A stretch of 64,000 bases of DNA from Sodiomyces alkalinus F11 (taxonomy: Eukaryota > Ascomycota > Sordariomycetes > Glomerellales > Plectosphaerellaceae). The stretch covers positions 152,001 through 216,000 of the forward strand of contig NW_021167095.1 of the NCBI RefSeq assembly GCF_003711515.1, written 5' to 3'. The position numbers and the translations under genes were made by a program. Of this stretch, positions 33,125-46,176 are shown piece by piece (the first letter of the stretch is position 1; each line of letters starts with the position of its first letter). Under the pieces are notes generated by a model. That model was not told the DNA's origin, did not search any database, and saw nothing but the letters and a program-made list of their open reading frames with translations.

Positions 33125-33446
33125 TGTTGATATTACTAATAATATCCTTCGTACCTTTATACTCGAACAAAGGATATCTTCCCAGTAAGCCTAGATAAAG
33201 GATTAGTCTTAGATAAAGAATTACGTTATTATTACGATCTCGATTCTTTTATAAAGAAGGAAAGAATAAAGGATATTAACCCGTCCCCTCGGTTCGGTTC
33301 TTCCTTCCTTTATTCTTCTTCTTTATCGCTTTTATATAATCCATACACGCGCAGAAATGCTACCTTATAATCCTATTATGTACTATCTATTTTTTCCACT
33401 GCTTTTCGTGACTTTCGTCCCTTCCACTTATCCGTAATCTTTAAAA
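33125..33446 (+). repeat. Copia-1 5' LTR
   Basis: 322 bp starting TGTTGATATTACTAATAATA, matching 46177-46556. It holds two units of a roughly 19 bp repeat (AGATAAAGGATTA type) at 33192-33226, against about five in the other LTR. Confidence 0.85.
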
Positions 33447-33458
33447 GGTTATAAGCCC
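33447..33458 (+). other. Copia-1 primer-binding site
   Basis: GGTTATAAGCCC directly after the LTR; GGTTATGAGCCC before RIP would pair with the anticodon arm of initiator tRNA-Met, as known for copia elements. Confidence 0.65.
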
Positions 33459-34239
33459 AAGAAAGCTCGACTAAAGTCTCGAAATAACATATTCCTTAAC
33501 TACCTATAGTCGTAAGCCAAAAAGAGAATCCCCCGATTCTAAATAATAGTCCCCTATTCCTATCCGATATTTCACTCTATATTCTACTAACACTACTTAC
33601 CTACCTTTATACCGACCTACCTACCTATATCTACGATTCTACGGTTCGAATAATTAGTCGGCTTAGTCGTACGCTTATAAGTTTATAAAATGATTTGAAA
33701 AATATAAAAGCTACGATTACGTGAATTAAACGGGTGTATTATTCTTTACGTACAGACACTATAACCGCTATACTACGAGGGATATTACTAGGATATCTTT
33801 ATTACCTATAAGTCTTTAGTTCTACCTAAGATTTCTATCTCTATATATTTTCCGACTAAGGAATCCTATATAAATATTATGTTTTCTACGCGACCTTGAA
33901 TCCCCTGATTCCGCAAAGACCTACTCTAGGATCCTCGCGAATAAAAGAATTATACCGGCTTTACTTTAGACCCGTTAGAATAAAGGAATACTATCTTTAG
34001 AAATAAAGGAATTCTGTTATGTATATGTATAGGTATCGTTTTCTTTATCTACGAAGCCGTTTTTCCTCTCTTAGAATAAAGAACGGCTCTACTTTAGACC
34101 CGTAAGAATAAAGGCACGAATAAAGGTATCGTTATAATAACCACCTATATATAGAATAAAGAAAAGAATAAAGAAAAAGACTATTATCTTTATTTATACT
34201 ATAACTTCATTAGTTCTTATCCAAAATAAATAAAATAAA
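33459..34239 (+). other. Copia-1 leader with dispersed AGAATAAAG motifs
   Basis: Non-coding leader between the PBS and gag, with many copies of AGAATAAAG/CGAATAAAG (for example near 33979, 34071, 34110, 34154 and 34165). No gene was seen. Confidence 0.4.
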
Positions 34240-35330
34240 TACCGTTCAGAAGCTCTTAAGATACCCGTATAGGCAGAACTTAAAGATATTAACCGTAAAG
34301 AAGCTTAAGGGTAGTTAGGACTACTAAACCTAGACGATAGCTATACGTCCCCACTTTATATATAAGGGAAAGCTTCTAAAAGAGCTTATAAAACCCCTGC
34401 CTTTAGATACCTCTAATAAAGTAAAAGAGGAATATTTAAAGACTACTAGAGATTTACTCTCCGCTCTGCAAAACGGGCCCCTAATATAGGTTTAGGACCT
34501 TAATTTTACTTTAGAAATCTAGGAAAAGCTAAAATCCCTATATAAGAAAAAGGGTTTTTAAGCTAACTACGAGGTTCTTATATTATTCTTTAACATAGAT
34601 ATCTTAGAATTCCCTATACTCGAGGACTTTCTATATAAAGTCTAAGAAAGACTGATTATCCTTCAAGGAAAGGATATTATACTACTAGATAAGGTGGTTT
34701 TTACCTAGACTCTAAACCGTCTAGATAAGCGTTACGACGTAGTCACTATATAGATTATATAGGCTTTTCGGCACGATATCGATAGTTATACATTCGATAA
34801 AAATATTACGGGACTAATAGACGCGTTAAGGAAAATCGACTCTTCCACCTTAAAGGCCTTACTTATAAAAGCATAGAAAAATCAGAAGAAAAATCAGAAA
34901 AGGTAGTCGAACGGCGGCTATTAGAAGGAAAACCTCTTTTATAATAGCTATAAAAGATCTAGACACCTACTAACGAACTGCTATTTTCTATACCCTGAAA
35001 AAGCCCCTGTAGGATAGGTAGTCTAAGGAAATTCAGGTTCGAGGTAAAATACCTAAAGTCGGGTAAATAAAATACAAAGCCTCTAAAGAAGACGGCACCG
35101 TCGAAGGTTTCGTTATAAGAGACTAAAATACTTAATTTCTTCCGTTAGTACGAGTAATAGAAACTCCTAGGGAAATTAAGTAACGATAAGACTATTAATT
35201 TAGTCTCTGATTTACCCCCTATAAAGGAGCCTTTTTTAGAAGAAGAAGAAGAATCAGAAGAAGAATCAGAAGAAGAATCAGAAAAAGAAGATTAGGAAGA
35301 AGAAAAAGACTTAGATAACGAGGTTCTTTT
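34240..35330 (+). pseudogene. Copia-1 gag remnant
   Basis: Gag position between leader and protease, interrupted by RIP stops. Near its end is an in-frame acidic repeat, (GAAGAAGAATCA)n at about 35237-35285, coding Glu-Glu-Glu-Ser units followed by a Glu/Asp/Lys-rich tail. No zinc knuckle was seen. Confidence 0.6.
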
Positions 35331-35509
35331 TTAAGATATTCCTATTATGCCTAAACTCTCACGTCTCCCGGACCCCTACGCGGAAGACTCAATAGATATA
35401 GAATAGGTATTTATCCTTTAAAATAAACTATAAATAAATAAAACCTATGCTAATATAAATATAGGACGGGTAGTGGAAAAGATTAATGGGATTTTAGATA
35501 TTAAATTAA

Positions 35510-37370
35510 ATTTCAATGTTTATATCGATAGTAGCGCTATAGCACACGTAGTAGTAAATAAAACGCTCTTTTCTACATATAAAACTACTAAAAGTACTGT
35601 TAGTTAGGGTAATATAAATAAAATAAAAGTAATAGGTACTAGTAACTATTATATTAAATTCAGGGATTCAGGAAAAATATTATTACTTTAAAAATATCCA
35701 TATATTCCCGAATTAGATACTAATATTATTAGCCTTCCCGTCCTAGATAGAAAGACAATCTACGGCCTTACAGGAAATAACCAGCTTATTCTATTCTAAA
35801 ATAACTAAAATAAAACCACCGACGTTTTTACTAGAGCCGTTTTATATAACGGACTCTACTAGGCTTCGGCACGGGCCCTAACGTACGGGTGGGTAATAGG
35901 GTGGTCGTCACGGTGCTCGTAGCCCTATAATGCTATAAATATAACAGGAACAAAGAAGACTATCCTAGATAAAAGAAAAAGAATAAAGAAATAGATTCCA
36001 AGAATAAAGAAATAGTCAGATATAAAGAACATGGTCTTATCAAATCCCCACTTAAAGACCCACTCTTTAAGGTTATAGGTTATAGAATAAAGAAAATAAA
36101 AACTAGTAGAATAAAGAAAAGAATAAAGAATAGAACAAAGAGACCGAAATAACTATCGGAAAATAATAAATAATAAAGAGAATATAACGCTATAGCACTA
36201 TAGTATAGGTTATATTAACCCCACTACTTTGAAATATATAAATACGGATACTATAAATATATCTAAAGAAGATATATAAGAAATACAGAGCTATAAAGCC
36301 TGTAGAAAAAGTAAGTCAGCTACGCTTATAAATAAAGAATCTATTAATAAATATTAGGATTTATCCTACCTTAAAAATGTTTATATAGATTTATACAGGC
36401 CTATTAACCCTATAACCTATAATAGAAAGCGTTAGATTCTATTTATAATAGACCGTTCCACACGGTATCTATAGGTAAAACTACTTATAGATAAATCAGA
36501 AATATGTAATAAAAACGCTATAACAGAGTGGAAAACTCCCGTGGAAAATAATAAATATACTATAAACATAAAAGAAGTTAATACCGACGGCGGAAAAGAA
36601 TTTACGAATACCTTGTTTAAAAGACTCTTTATCGGTGTAAATTATAATACAAAACCCCCGTATACCCACGAGACTTAAGGCTCGATAGAACGTGTTATAA
36701 GGACTATAATAGAAAAAGTCCGTTATTTTCTTTTCCACTCTAGCCTACTAAAATAGCTTTAGGGGGATGCTGTCTATTCAGCCGTTTATACGTATAATCA
36801 AACACCTAATTCAGTAGTGGGCTTTAAAACGCCTTACGAATTAGTAGAAAATCGTAAACGTAATATAAATAATATTCGGGTTTAGGGTTCCGTTATATAT
36901 TATAAAAACAACGACCCAAAAGCAAAGAAACTATATCCACGAGCACTTTAGGGTGCTTTAGTTAGTAATAACGATTATAACTATACAATATATAATCCTC
37001 AATCGAGGAAAACTACCTAGTATCGTGACGCTTATAGTCTAGAAAATCAGTTTCTGACTTCTTCTTTAGATACTATAATTAATAAAAATAACCCTGCTAA
37101 CTATATTAATAAGTCTCCTACTTTAAATATACCGCAGAGAGAACCGGTTTCTAACCCCGAGTCTTATCTACTCGGCGAGTACTATAATAATACTAAACGT
37201 TCGTTTAGGTCTATCTAAACCGAAGAAGAAAATAATAATAATAATAATAATAAAAGACGAAAGGGTTTTCGAGTAGCGGGCGGTATTATTTTAGCCGAAA
37301 ATACCGATAATATAACAATAACCGACCCGGTTAATAACGGCCTTAAATCCAGGTTAGAAATTTAAATCCC
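35510..37370 (+). pseudogene. Copia-1 protease and integrase
   Basis: Protease: YIDSSAIAHVVVNKTLF near 35520-35565 (the D-S/T-G site reads D-S-S). Integrase core at about 36380-37000 with the three acidic positions visible: Asp in VYIDLYRPI, Asp in NTDGGKEF, and Glu in GSIERVIRTIIEKVR; then NQTPNSVVGFKTPYEL. After it comes a linker with GSVIYYKNNDPKAKK and an Asn repeat (NNNNNNN near 37235-37255). The stretch 35880-36180 between protease and integrase has another cluster of AGAATAAAG motifs. Stops are scattered but the frame is colinear. Confidence 0.8.
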
Positions 37371-37530
37371 TTCTAAATCTTTAAAGGAAAATGATACCGA
37401 TTATATATCGTACGATAATAATAAGCGCATATTATATATGACTAAAGATACTATACTAGGAAACCTATAGTTTTAAGAAGATCCCTATTTTCCTTTAACT
37501 ATATATTCTTTATAAGAACCAGCTGCCTAT

Positions 37531-37542
37531 AAACAGGCCATA
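37531..37542. repeat. LINE target-site duplication, left
   Basis: AAACAGGCCATA, repeated exactly at 44193-44204. Confidence 0.85.
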
Positions 37543-37789
37543 CATACTATATAGCGATAAGAATTAACACGCCTATTAACCACGGGTGCGTAATAAGAGC
37601 AAAATCGATAAAACTATTAGAATAGAGATTATAATTACTACCTCCCTCCCGGGATACTATGGTAGCGGTATTATAATACCGGCGCTACGGTATAGCGGGA
37701 AGAGTCGTGGGATAGCGTCGCCCTGACCTCGACTATACAGAATTCGTAACGGACCCACTTTTCGTAATATAAGCGCTCCCCCCCCCGCC

Positions 37790-38990
37790 CGTAGTAGGAT
37801 ATAGCGCGGAACCGATATAAGACTAAAAGGGGACTACCGCGCCCCCCGGAACCGAGAGTAACTAAGATTAAGGCAGAAATTTAGGCACTATTAGCTAATA
37901 GAAATACGATTAATTAGGTTATAGAGCTAGTAGAGGAACTAATTATAATACGTAGTACCCGTAAAGACGCCGGTACGATACCGCTAGCGTATCTATACGT
38001 AACTGTCCGCCACGTTATCCGCGAGGAACTCCGAAAAGGAATAAGCGGTATAAGAGAGACCTAGGCTAATATTATAGCCCGAGTACCCGTGGTAGCGCCG
38101 CCGCGGGACCCTACCCCCCCTAAAATAATCCCCGCTAAGTATTATTAGGAGCTAATAGTCCGGTAAAGAACCCTCCCCGAAGACTAGCCCCTTAGAGCTA
38201 GGACCTCTAAGGAAATTATTTAAGCTATAAACGCCACGACTACCCGATACGACGCTATAGCGGTATAAAAGCTACTTAGCGGTAATATCTGCCTTACCTT
38301 TACCGAAAGGGTATAGTAGTAGACTACCTATGAGGAGTAATAGGTTAAAAAGACCTTTAGTAAAAGAGCTACCCTAGCCGTGCGAACCTACCCTACACTT
38401 ACTAAGGCTATCCCCCGGGAGGTCCTTAACGCCTTATCCGAGAAGGACCTACTAGTATCCCTATAAGATATAAACCCCGAGGCTAAAATCCTCCGGGCGT
38501 AATAGCGGGTACCCCGCCGCGGTACCGGTAGGGTAGCGCTCCTCCTTATCGAATCGGCTTTACCGGAAGGGGTAGTAAACCTTATCCGGAATACCCTCCT
38601 CTTTAAAAGGGGTAGCTATATCTACGAACTATATAATCCTAACCTTAGTCCCCTAAGGTGCTATAAATACCTATACTTCGGCTATAAGGCTAACGCCTAC
38701 TCGGCGGCAAAGAAGGTATACCGCTACTACGCTAAGCCTGAATCGGCGAACCTATAAGGCCTAGGGCACTATAACGCTATAGCGCCCGGCTAACCCCGCT
38801 ACTATACCGCCTATACCGGAGACTATAATACCTTTAACGACTTATACCGGCTACTTAAGAAAGAGGCCGAGAAGACTCGCGAAGCGTATAAACACTAAGC
38901 TAGGGACTTCGATATTACCCGTTAGACCAAAGCGGTATACCCACGGTAGCCGTAGATCTTCCCCCTAATTATTATCGCCTAGGACTAGGA
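37790..38990 (+). pseudogene. LINE-A copy 2 ORF1: gag-like with zinc knuckles
   Basis: Near 38660-38740 the frame reads CYKYLYFGYKANAYSAAKK followed by VYRYYAK, which becomes two C-x2-C-type knuckles when the Tyr residues are taken back to Cys/His. Upstream is a charged helical region. It is the RNA-binding protein of the LINE in the known family. Confidence 0.65.
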
Positions 38991-39189
38991 TAGGCCCCTC
39001 TATAGGGGCCGTGGACACCCCCCGAAAAGGACTAAAGGATATATGGGCTCTCTGATACCGGGCCCGATAAGCGCCTATATAGTCCCTCGCGGGACTAGTA
39101 AGGCACCGTAGTAGGAACCCTAGAGCTAGACCCCGGTTATACCGGGTATATTGTCTTAACCGCCCCCCCCCCCTCTCTAAGTAATAGAA

Positions 39190-42100
39190 ATCTATATCCT
39201 TTCGTGGAATATAGGGAGGAGTTAGGCGCGGCGGGATCTACCGCTCCGATGCCACGCCGAATATAATATAATAGTAATCTAGGAACCCGGCCTTAATAGT
39301 TTTATAAAAAGCCCCGCCTACTCCTCCTAATAGGTATACCGGCTAATCTAGGGAGGAGGCCGCGACCTCTTATATATCTATAAGAGATACCCGCTATATA
39401 TATAGATATAGCGGGCCTACCGTGATACCTACGCGGTTATATTCAGGACTAGAGATAATACCCTTATAATCTAGTCGATCTACTTAGAGAACTACTAGTT
39501 AGCTAGGATCCCCTAGAATGCGCCCCTATAAGATATATTCGATACGGCACCGCTATAGGGCTAATACGTCCTTATACGAGACTTTAACCTATACTACCCC
39601 TTATAGTTACAGCCACTGCGGTATTACCCCCGAGCTAATACCCTATTTACCTTTACGACCCGGTAAAACCTTAACCTAGTAACCCCCGCCGGAATAACTA
39701 TATAGTATTACCCGGGCCGGCGTGCTAGTAATATCGACCTTATATAGGTAACGTAAAGGCTCCGCTACGACTTTAGCGGCCCGGATAAGACCGTTATCGG
39801 GTCTAACTACTACTTATAGACGGCCCGAATCCTTATAAAGACGCATACCTCGCCGATTACCGCGACGATACTACTACGGGACCTAGCCGGGCCCTATTAG
39901 GTCTAGAAAGACTTCGACCCCTTATAGGTCCCCTAGCTCGTTATACGGCTATAGTAGACCGGCCCCCTTATGTTACTAAAAGATATCGACTTAGCACTAG
40001 ATAACCTAATAGTAGACCTTACGAATATAGCCGATAACGCTGCGCCGTGCCGCCGTAGAGGTACCCCTAGACGCCTATCCACCCCCTAGTAGAACGCGGA
40101 GCTAACCGCCCTTACCTAGGAAGTAAGGCGCCTTTACCGTAGATATATATCCAGGAAGTCCCGGAGCCGATAGGATAAGTTTTAGGAAGCGGAGAGGCGC
40201 CGAGATAAGGCCGTGGCGGTAGCGAAGCGGATATACTAGCGGCACTTACTCTACTTGACTAGAAAGGATAATAGCCTCCTTTAGCGGCCATAAAAATAGG
40301 TATAAATTAAAGGGGGTATACTACCGGACCCCCTATTGGTGCTACTACTATACCGAGACGATAGCGATTACCCGGTAATTATACACGTAAAGAAGGCCGA
40401 AGTCCTAAACCGGAAGTTCTTCCCCCACCCCTCCCTACCGCCCCTAGGCTTTTAGGCGCGGAATTCCCCCCGGGGTAGGATATCTGCTAAGACGTTACTG
40501 TAGTGGACGTATAGGGGCGCCTTAAAAAGATAAAACCCTAGGCGGTACTAGGCTCCGACGGCCTCCTAGCAGGGCTCCTAAAAGTATATAGACCCCCCCT
40601 ATACTAAAGACTTAGTGCTATCTTTATAGCGTGCCTTAAAACAAGCTATTACCCGAAAAGGTACTACTACACTACTATAGTAGTCCTTAAGAAGGAAGGC
40701 CGGCCGCCGGCCGACTACGGGATAGTAAAGGGCTAATAACCGATATTACTCCTTAGTATAATAGGTAAGGTCCTTAAGGGGATATTAGCTGACCGATCGC
40801 GATTATAGCGGAGGAGTATCGGCTCCTCCCGGAGGGATAAATAGGTAACCAGATAGGGCGAAGTATAGAAACGGTAGTATAAAGAGCCACGGAGGCCGTA
40901 AGGGCGAGCTAGGCCTAGAGCGGTACCGCTTCGATACTCTAACTGGATATTAAAGGCGCCTTCGATACTATCCCTTATTCTCGCCTCCTTAAGGTACTTA
41001 AAAGGAAAGGCTTCCCCCGGTAGCTTACTACCCTAGTTAGTAGCTTTCTTAAAGACCGTATAGCCTAGCTATTACTCGATAGCGAAATAGCCCCCCCGCG
41101 ATACCTCCGTAAGGGCGTACCGTAAGGCTCCCTAATCTCCCCGATCCTTTTTATGCTCTATATCTCCACCTTATATAAAGAACTAGAAAGGGTTCCTAAA
41201 ACGATAGTAGTAGGCTTCGCCGACGACACGAATATTATCGCCTGTGGTAGGATAGAGGTATAGACGCGGCGACGCCTCGCTACCGCGTAGCGGATATACC
41301 TAGACTAGGAGGTAGCGAGCGGACTATAATTCGAACTAGCTAAGTGCATCTATATCCCCTTTACGAAGTCACGCTAACCCTTAACCACCCTACTCCCCCT
41401 TAGTATTATTTTAGTACCGGCGGTGGAGTCGATAAGGCTTTTAGGCGTTTAGCTTAATAGGAAGCTTAACTTCCGGCGAAACACTAAAAAGGTAAAAAGC
41501 CGCCTAGCTACCTAAATATACGCCCTCTTAAGGCTTAGCGCGGTAGCGTAGGGGTATAGCTTTATAGATATAAGGACACTATACCTTATAGTTATACGAC
41601 TAGTAATCGCCTATTATGCCTCGACTATCTATAAGATAAGGGCCGGCCCCCGGCATAGCCCCGTAGCGGCACTTATAGCGGTATAGAACCGATACCTCCA
41701 ATTAATAGCCGGAGCCTATAAAGCCACGCTAGTTAGGGTCCTTAAAAAAAAGACCTTTATCCCCCCCCTTAACCTATACTTCTTAAGCCTGAATGCCCGA
41801 AAGATCCTTCGGATATAAGAAGAAGGGATAGAAGATAAGATATTAGCCGGAGTATACGCTGCGGCGAGAGCCTTAGTAGCACCGAACCGGTATTATAGGA
41901 CCCACGCCGCCCTTGTGTAGACGGTATAGCTTACCGCCTTAATAGCCTAGGCTAGAACCTCGCCCCCGCGGAAGGCCCTTATAAGGGAATAGAGTTAAGC
42001 CTGGGCGGAAGCATAATAGCCCTATACCTACGCCGTAGTGGCACTAAGCCGCCCCCCGATATAACGCTCCCTCTGGAAATATAGAGTGCTCCTTAAACTA

Positions 42101-42475
42101 TAAAGCTCCGTACTTACTTAGATTAGATCAGAAAAACTAGGGCTACGGGTATTCCTAGCTAAAGTAAGGGTGCCGGGCTTCCTTTTACCGCGGTGCCCTT
42201 ACGGGGACGGAGGGGCGGAAGCGGCGGAGTATATAATACTCTAGTGCTAGGAGGTAGCCGCGGAGGACCGTAAGGGCCTTTTCGGTGCCGTAGGGAGGCC
42301 GCTCACAATTAAAGGACACTTATATAACGTACTAGAATACTATACCGAAGCCGGGGTAGTTATAAGGTAGTTTCTATAACGGAAAAGGCTTAAGGACTTT
42401 CGCCTCGCCCTTAAAGTTATAAAGGCCTACGAAAATAGAGGCGATACCGAAGCGGGACCGAAGCGGAGGTAATAT
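39190..42475 (+). pseudogene. LINE-A copy 2 ORF2: endonuclease-reverse transcriptase
   Basis: N-terminal endonuclease begins near 39205 (WNIGRS-ARRDLPLRCHAEYN, then VI-EPGLNS), of the EEP/APE type that nicks target DNA. RT spans about 40720-41450 with ILLLSIIGKVLKGILADR and the catalytic VGFADDTNIIA at about 41210-41240, unmutated. Near 42190-42250 is a Cys/His motif, RCPYGDGGAEAAEYIIL, then C, matching the terminal zinc-like motif of Tad1/Jockey-type ORF2 proteins. The frame ends near 42472. It contains numerous TAG/TAA. Confidence 0.82.
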
Positions 42476-44175
42476 AACGCGGCGCATCTATTAATTATTC
42501 ATAGGGGTCCTATAAGCCGGGACCCCGGCGGTATTAGCTTAGCGTTAGGGTGGGCTATTAGTAGTTATTAGCTATTATCGCCCTAATTATTATCGTCCTT
42601 ATTATCCTCGGTAGCGCTAATACTACTCTTAATATATTTTAGGCCCTGCTAGGACCGGTTAGCTAACCACCGCTATTATAGTACCGCGGGGAGACCGAAA
42701 AGGGGCTACTTATAAGGTGCTCCAGAATAAGGTCTATCTTACCCTGTAGACGTCTTATCTAATAAGATAATTCCTATACCTTTACCGACGCGGGGCCGCC
42801 GCGGCTATAACCGGAAGGTAGCGCCCGGTTTAGGGCCCGGCTAAAAGACCGGGACGCCGTCCTTAGACGCTCCTTAGCCTATAACTTATTAGTAGGGGAT
42901 TATTTTAGCACCGAAGAGGGAGACGTATAGTAGCGATACCGGTATTACCGGCGGCCTTTACTACTATATACGCCCTATAAAGATCTATAAGACGCTACTA
43001 CTATTTTTTAGTAACGGCGGGGACTTAGAGGAAAATTAGTATATACTACCACGATATACCTACGGCACTATAACGATATCGACACGACTTATATCCTTAC
43101 ACGGATACCGGCTATTAGTATACTAAAAACAGGCTACCCTTATACCCGTGGTATTAAAGCAGGCCTCTATATTATCCGGGCATATACCTAGGCGCTTACT
43201 ATAACGAATATAACTACCTTAGGTTAGCTACCGCAGCACCGCCCCGATACTACTAAGGGATATATACGGTATAACCCGAACTAAGCCCTTCTCGTACTAG
43301 TTACGATTATTACTAGTATTATTATTAGGAGATAATATCTACGATTATTAGCACACTATTACCGAGGCACCGCTACGCTACTAGGAGAACTTATATTATA
43401 CTACTACTACGGCTTAATTATTCGTGTATATAAATTAATACTGTATTACCTAGTTAACCCCACGCTACTATACTACCGCGGCGCTATCCACTAAGCATTT
43501 ATAGTCTAGTTATGATAGGAAAATAAATAAGGAAAATTAAAGGGTTTTACTATTAGTATAACGCCATAACGATAAGCCTACGGCACTATAAGCGGGAATA
43601 GATCGGGAGACAACTTATAATAAACTTATTAGCGTTATAGGAGGAAGAGAGGGGAAAAGAGGTATAAAGACCCTAAGGGATATTAACTATCTAATTCTAT
43701 AATAGGGTAGAGCCTTATTCCCCCTACCGGCCGCCGGATATAGCAGGAACCTACCTAGGGGAGGCAGGAGGCGCCTACCTCCCTTACTCTCCTTATTAAC
43801 CGAGTAGAAGGAATGAAAGGTATAATCCTTAGGGATGTAGGGAGGCCGAGGCTAAAGGGCTATAGCCTCCGTACCGCGGAGGCGCGGCGGTACCCCCTTA
43901 GCCCCTACTCCGTCACTAATAATCGGCTTAGGCTAACCTACCTAACCACTAGCCTGCTATACTTCCCGTTAGCCACTAGCCTAAAGGTGCGATCCAGATA
44001 TATAGCAGAGACGAACCGGGGCTATATCGGCCTTATAGCGGCACTACTCCACCTAAGGAAGTGTATAGGGGTTTTCCCCGGGTTTTACCCGGATTTCCCC
44101 CCCTATAGCTACCCGAGAAGGACCGTATAGCCTAAGAAGGCTCCTATAGATTAGTTAGGATAGCGGAGTAAGATC
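42476..44175 (+). other. LINE-A copy 2 3' UTR
   Basis: About 1.7 kb of RIPped sequence between ORF2 and the TAA tail. A 105-codon open stretch at 43813-44130 does not stay open in copy 1 and shows no domain. No gene was recognised. Confidence 0.5.
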
Positions 44176-44192
44176 GATAATAATAATAATAA

Positions 44193-44204
44193 AAACAGGC
44201 CATA
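44193..44204. repeat. LINE target-site duplication, right
   Basis: AAACAGGCCATA, identical to 37531-37542. The Copia-1 frame resumes here with AINCSDKDKWIKA, the usual start of a copia RT region. Confidence 0.85.
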
Positions 44205-45870
44205 AACTGCTCTGATAAAGATAAGTGGATAAAAGCTATAGTAACTAAAATAACAAAACTTAAAAATAGAAATACCTGGGATTTAATAAATATAAAAGAT
44301 ACGCCTCAATATAATGATAAAAGTAATAACGATACCTTAAACCTCTTAGGAGGCCGATAGGTATATAAGATTAAATATAATGATAAGAATAAGGCTATAC
44401 AATATAAAACATATTAGCGTATATAAGGGTTTAATTAAGTACTCGGTATTAATTATTTACAAACCTTTTCTACTACCTGTAGACCCGAGAGCTATAGATT
44501 AGCTTTTATACTCGGCGTATCCCTAGGCTGGAATGTTAGATAATTCGACGTAAACAACGCTTTCGTTCACGCCGATATAGATACCGAGATTTATACTATA
44601 TAACCTATAAGCTTCGAGGAAAAAGAAGGCTCGAATACATTAGTTTATAAACTAAATAAAGCTTCATACGGTTTGAAACAAAGCCCCCGGCTTTAGTATA
44701 ATTTCCTCGTAAAAATACTCCGCGAAATAGGCTACTTAGTCTCTGATTTTGATAACGGTATATTTACTTTGTTTAAGAATAAAGCAGACCGTGCTATACT
44801 ACTATACCACGTAGACAATATAGTGGTATTAAGCCCTTCGTATATAACGATACAGTATTTATTTACTAAAATATCTAAATAAATCTGACTAAAAGATCTA
44901 GGTTAACTGTATACCTTTTTAGGTCACGAAATCACTATAAATAAGTTAAATAAGACGCTGTCCATGAATTAGTTGCCTTATACGAATAAAATCCTCGATT
45001 AATCCACTAAGCAAAGCCTTAAACGCGTTAATACCCTATATATAAATAAAAAGGTCCTTATACTAAATCAGGAATAGGCATTAAAAGCCGATATTAAAAT
45101 ATACTAACGGGAAATCGGTGCTTTATTATATTTAGCACTACACTTAAGACTAGATATAACCTACGCTGTTAATAAATACGCTCGATATATAAGTAATCCC
45201 TCTTAAGACCACTCTATAGCTTTAAATCGAATCTAGGCCTATATAAACACTTTTCATAATATCGTGCTTTTATATAACTATATAAATCAAAAAGTCCTTA
45301 ATATATACGGTTATTCTGATACTGTTTTTCAGATATAATCGAAGACAGGACGTCTACGTCAGGTTACATCTACTATATAGGTGTAAATAATTTAACAAGT
45401 TGGACTTCTAGTAAATAGAAAGTCTTTGCATTATTAATAACAGAAGCAGAATATATGGCTTTAACCGAAGCTTCTAAAGAAGGAATCTATATATATAATA
45501 TATATATAGACCTAGTAAATAACCTTAGGTTATTTACTAATATAAACTTTGGTTTATATAATAATAGTAATAATAATAATAATAAGATACCGATTCCTAC
45601 TATATTAATAGACAGCGAAAGCGTAAAGAAGCTTTATGAAAATCCTGAATTTCATAAACGTGTAAAGCATATAGACCGTTAGTACCACTACTGCAAATAA
45701 TAGCTTCAAAATAATAAAAAAGGTCGTTTATATAAATACCAACTTTAATATAGCCGATATAATGACTAAAGGTCTCCCTAAAGACTTATATAATATACTA
45801 TACGGTTATATGAATTTAGCTTATGAAGGCGATACGTTACTTGACTACGATATACCACCTTATACCCGAA
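44205..45870 (+). pseudogene. Copia-1 reverse transcriptase and RNase H
   Basis: RT starts after the LINE: WIKA near 44225, YKARLV-type region, then W-FDVNNAFVHADIDTEIY near 44530-44590 and YGLK-SPRLWY near 44665-44700. The YVDD position near 44810 reads YHVDNIVV. RNase H at 45440-45700 includes an intact 75-codon stretch: EAEYMALTEASKEGIYIYN, IPTILIDSESVKKLYENP and FHKRVKHIDR, exact copia RNase H motifs. RIP stops are sparse here compared with Gypsy-2. Confidence 0.87.
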
Positions 45871-46165
45871 TTCAAGAACTAAATTACTAAGGTCTATAAT
45901 AGAACTAGGTTTTTTATCTTCGGACTTTCCTAGATATAAATACTTATAACTAGGTTTTTACCTAAGGGTTTTCCTAGTATTATAAAAAGGGGGTTTTTCG
46001 AATTTTCCCTTTAATAAGAAGTTAAGGGTTTTCTTTTTTTTCCCTTAGAGGTTTTATTCTTTCCGCTTACAATTAGTCCTAGTTAGTTACCTAGGGTTTC
46101 TATGCTATAACTATATACCTATATATACTTATTCTAAGCTACTCCTTCTTATATAAGAACCAGCT

Positions 46166-46176
46166 TACGGGGGGGG
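46166..46176 (+). other. Copia-1 polypurine tract
   Basis: A G8 run after ACG directly precedes the 3' LTR start TGTTAATATT. Confidence 0.7.

Larger units (their letters stand above)
37543..44192 (+). mobile_element. LINE-A copy 2: full-length Tad1-like LINE
   Basis: A 6.65 kb plus-strand LINE inserted in Copia-1 between integrase and RT, with an exact 12 bp target-site duplication and a TAA-repeat 3' tail (44176-44192). Copy 1 (15319-21950) and copy 3 (beyond 55500 and 61957) are the same family. ORF1 has zinc knuckles; ORF2 has endonuclease and RT followed by a Cys/His motif, and no RNase H was seen. The 3' UTR is about 1.7 kb. RIPped throughout, yet the RT site FADD survives. Confidence 0.9.

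Noticed and set aside
36496..36738. 80-codon minus frame with hydrophobic, membrane-like sequence
   Set aside because: Antisense shadow of the Copia-1 integrase core, whose catalytic motifs are on the plus strand.
43813..44130. 105-codon frame in the LINE-A 3' UTR
   Set aside because: The matching frame in copy 1 has stops and indels; not conserved as a protein.
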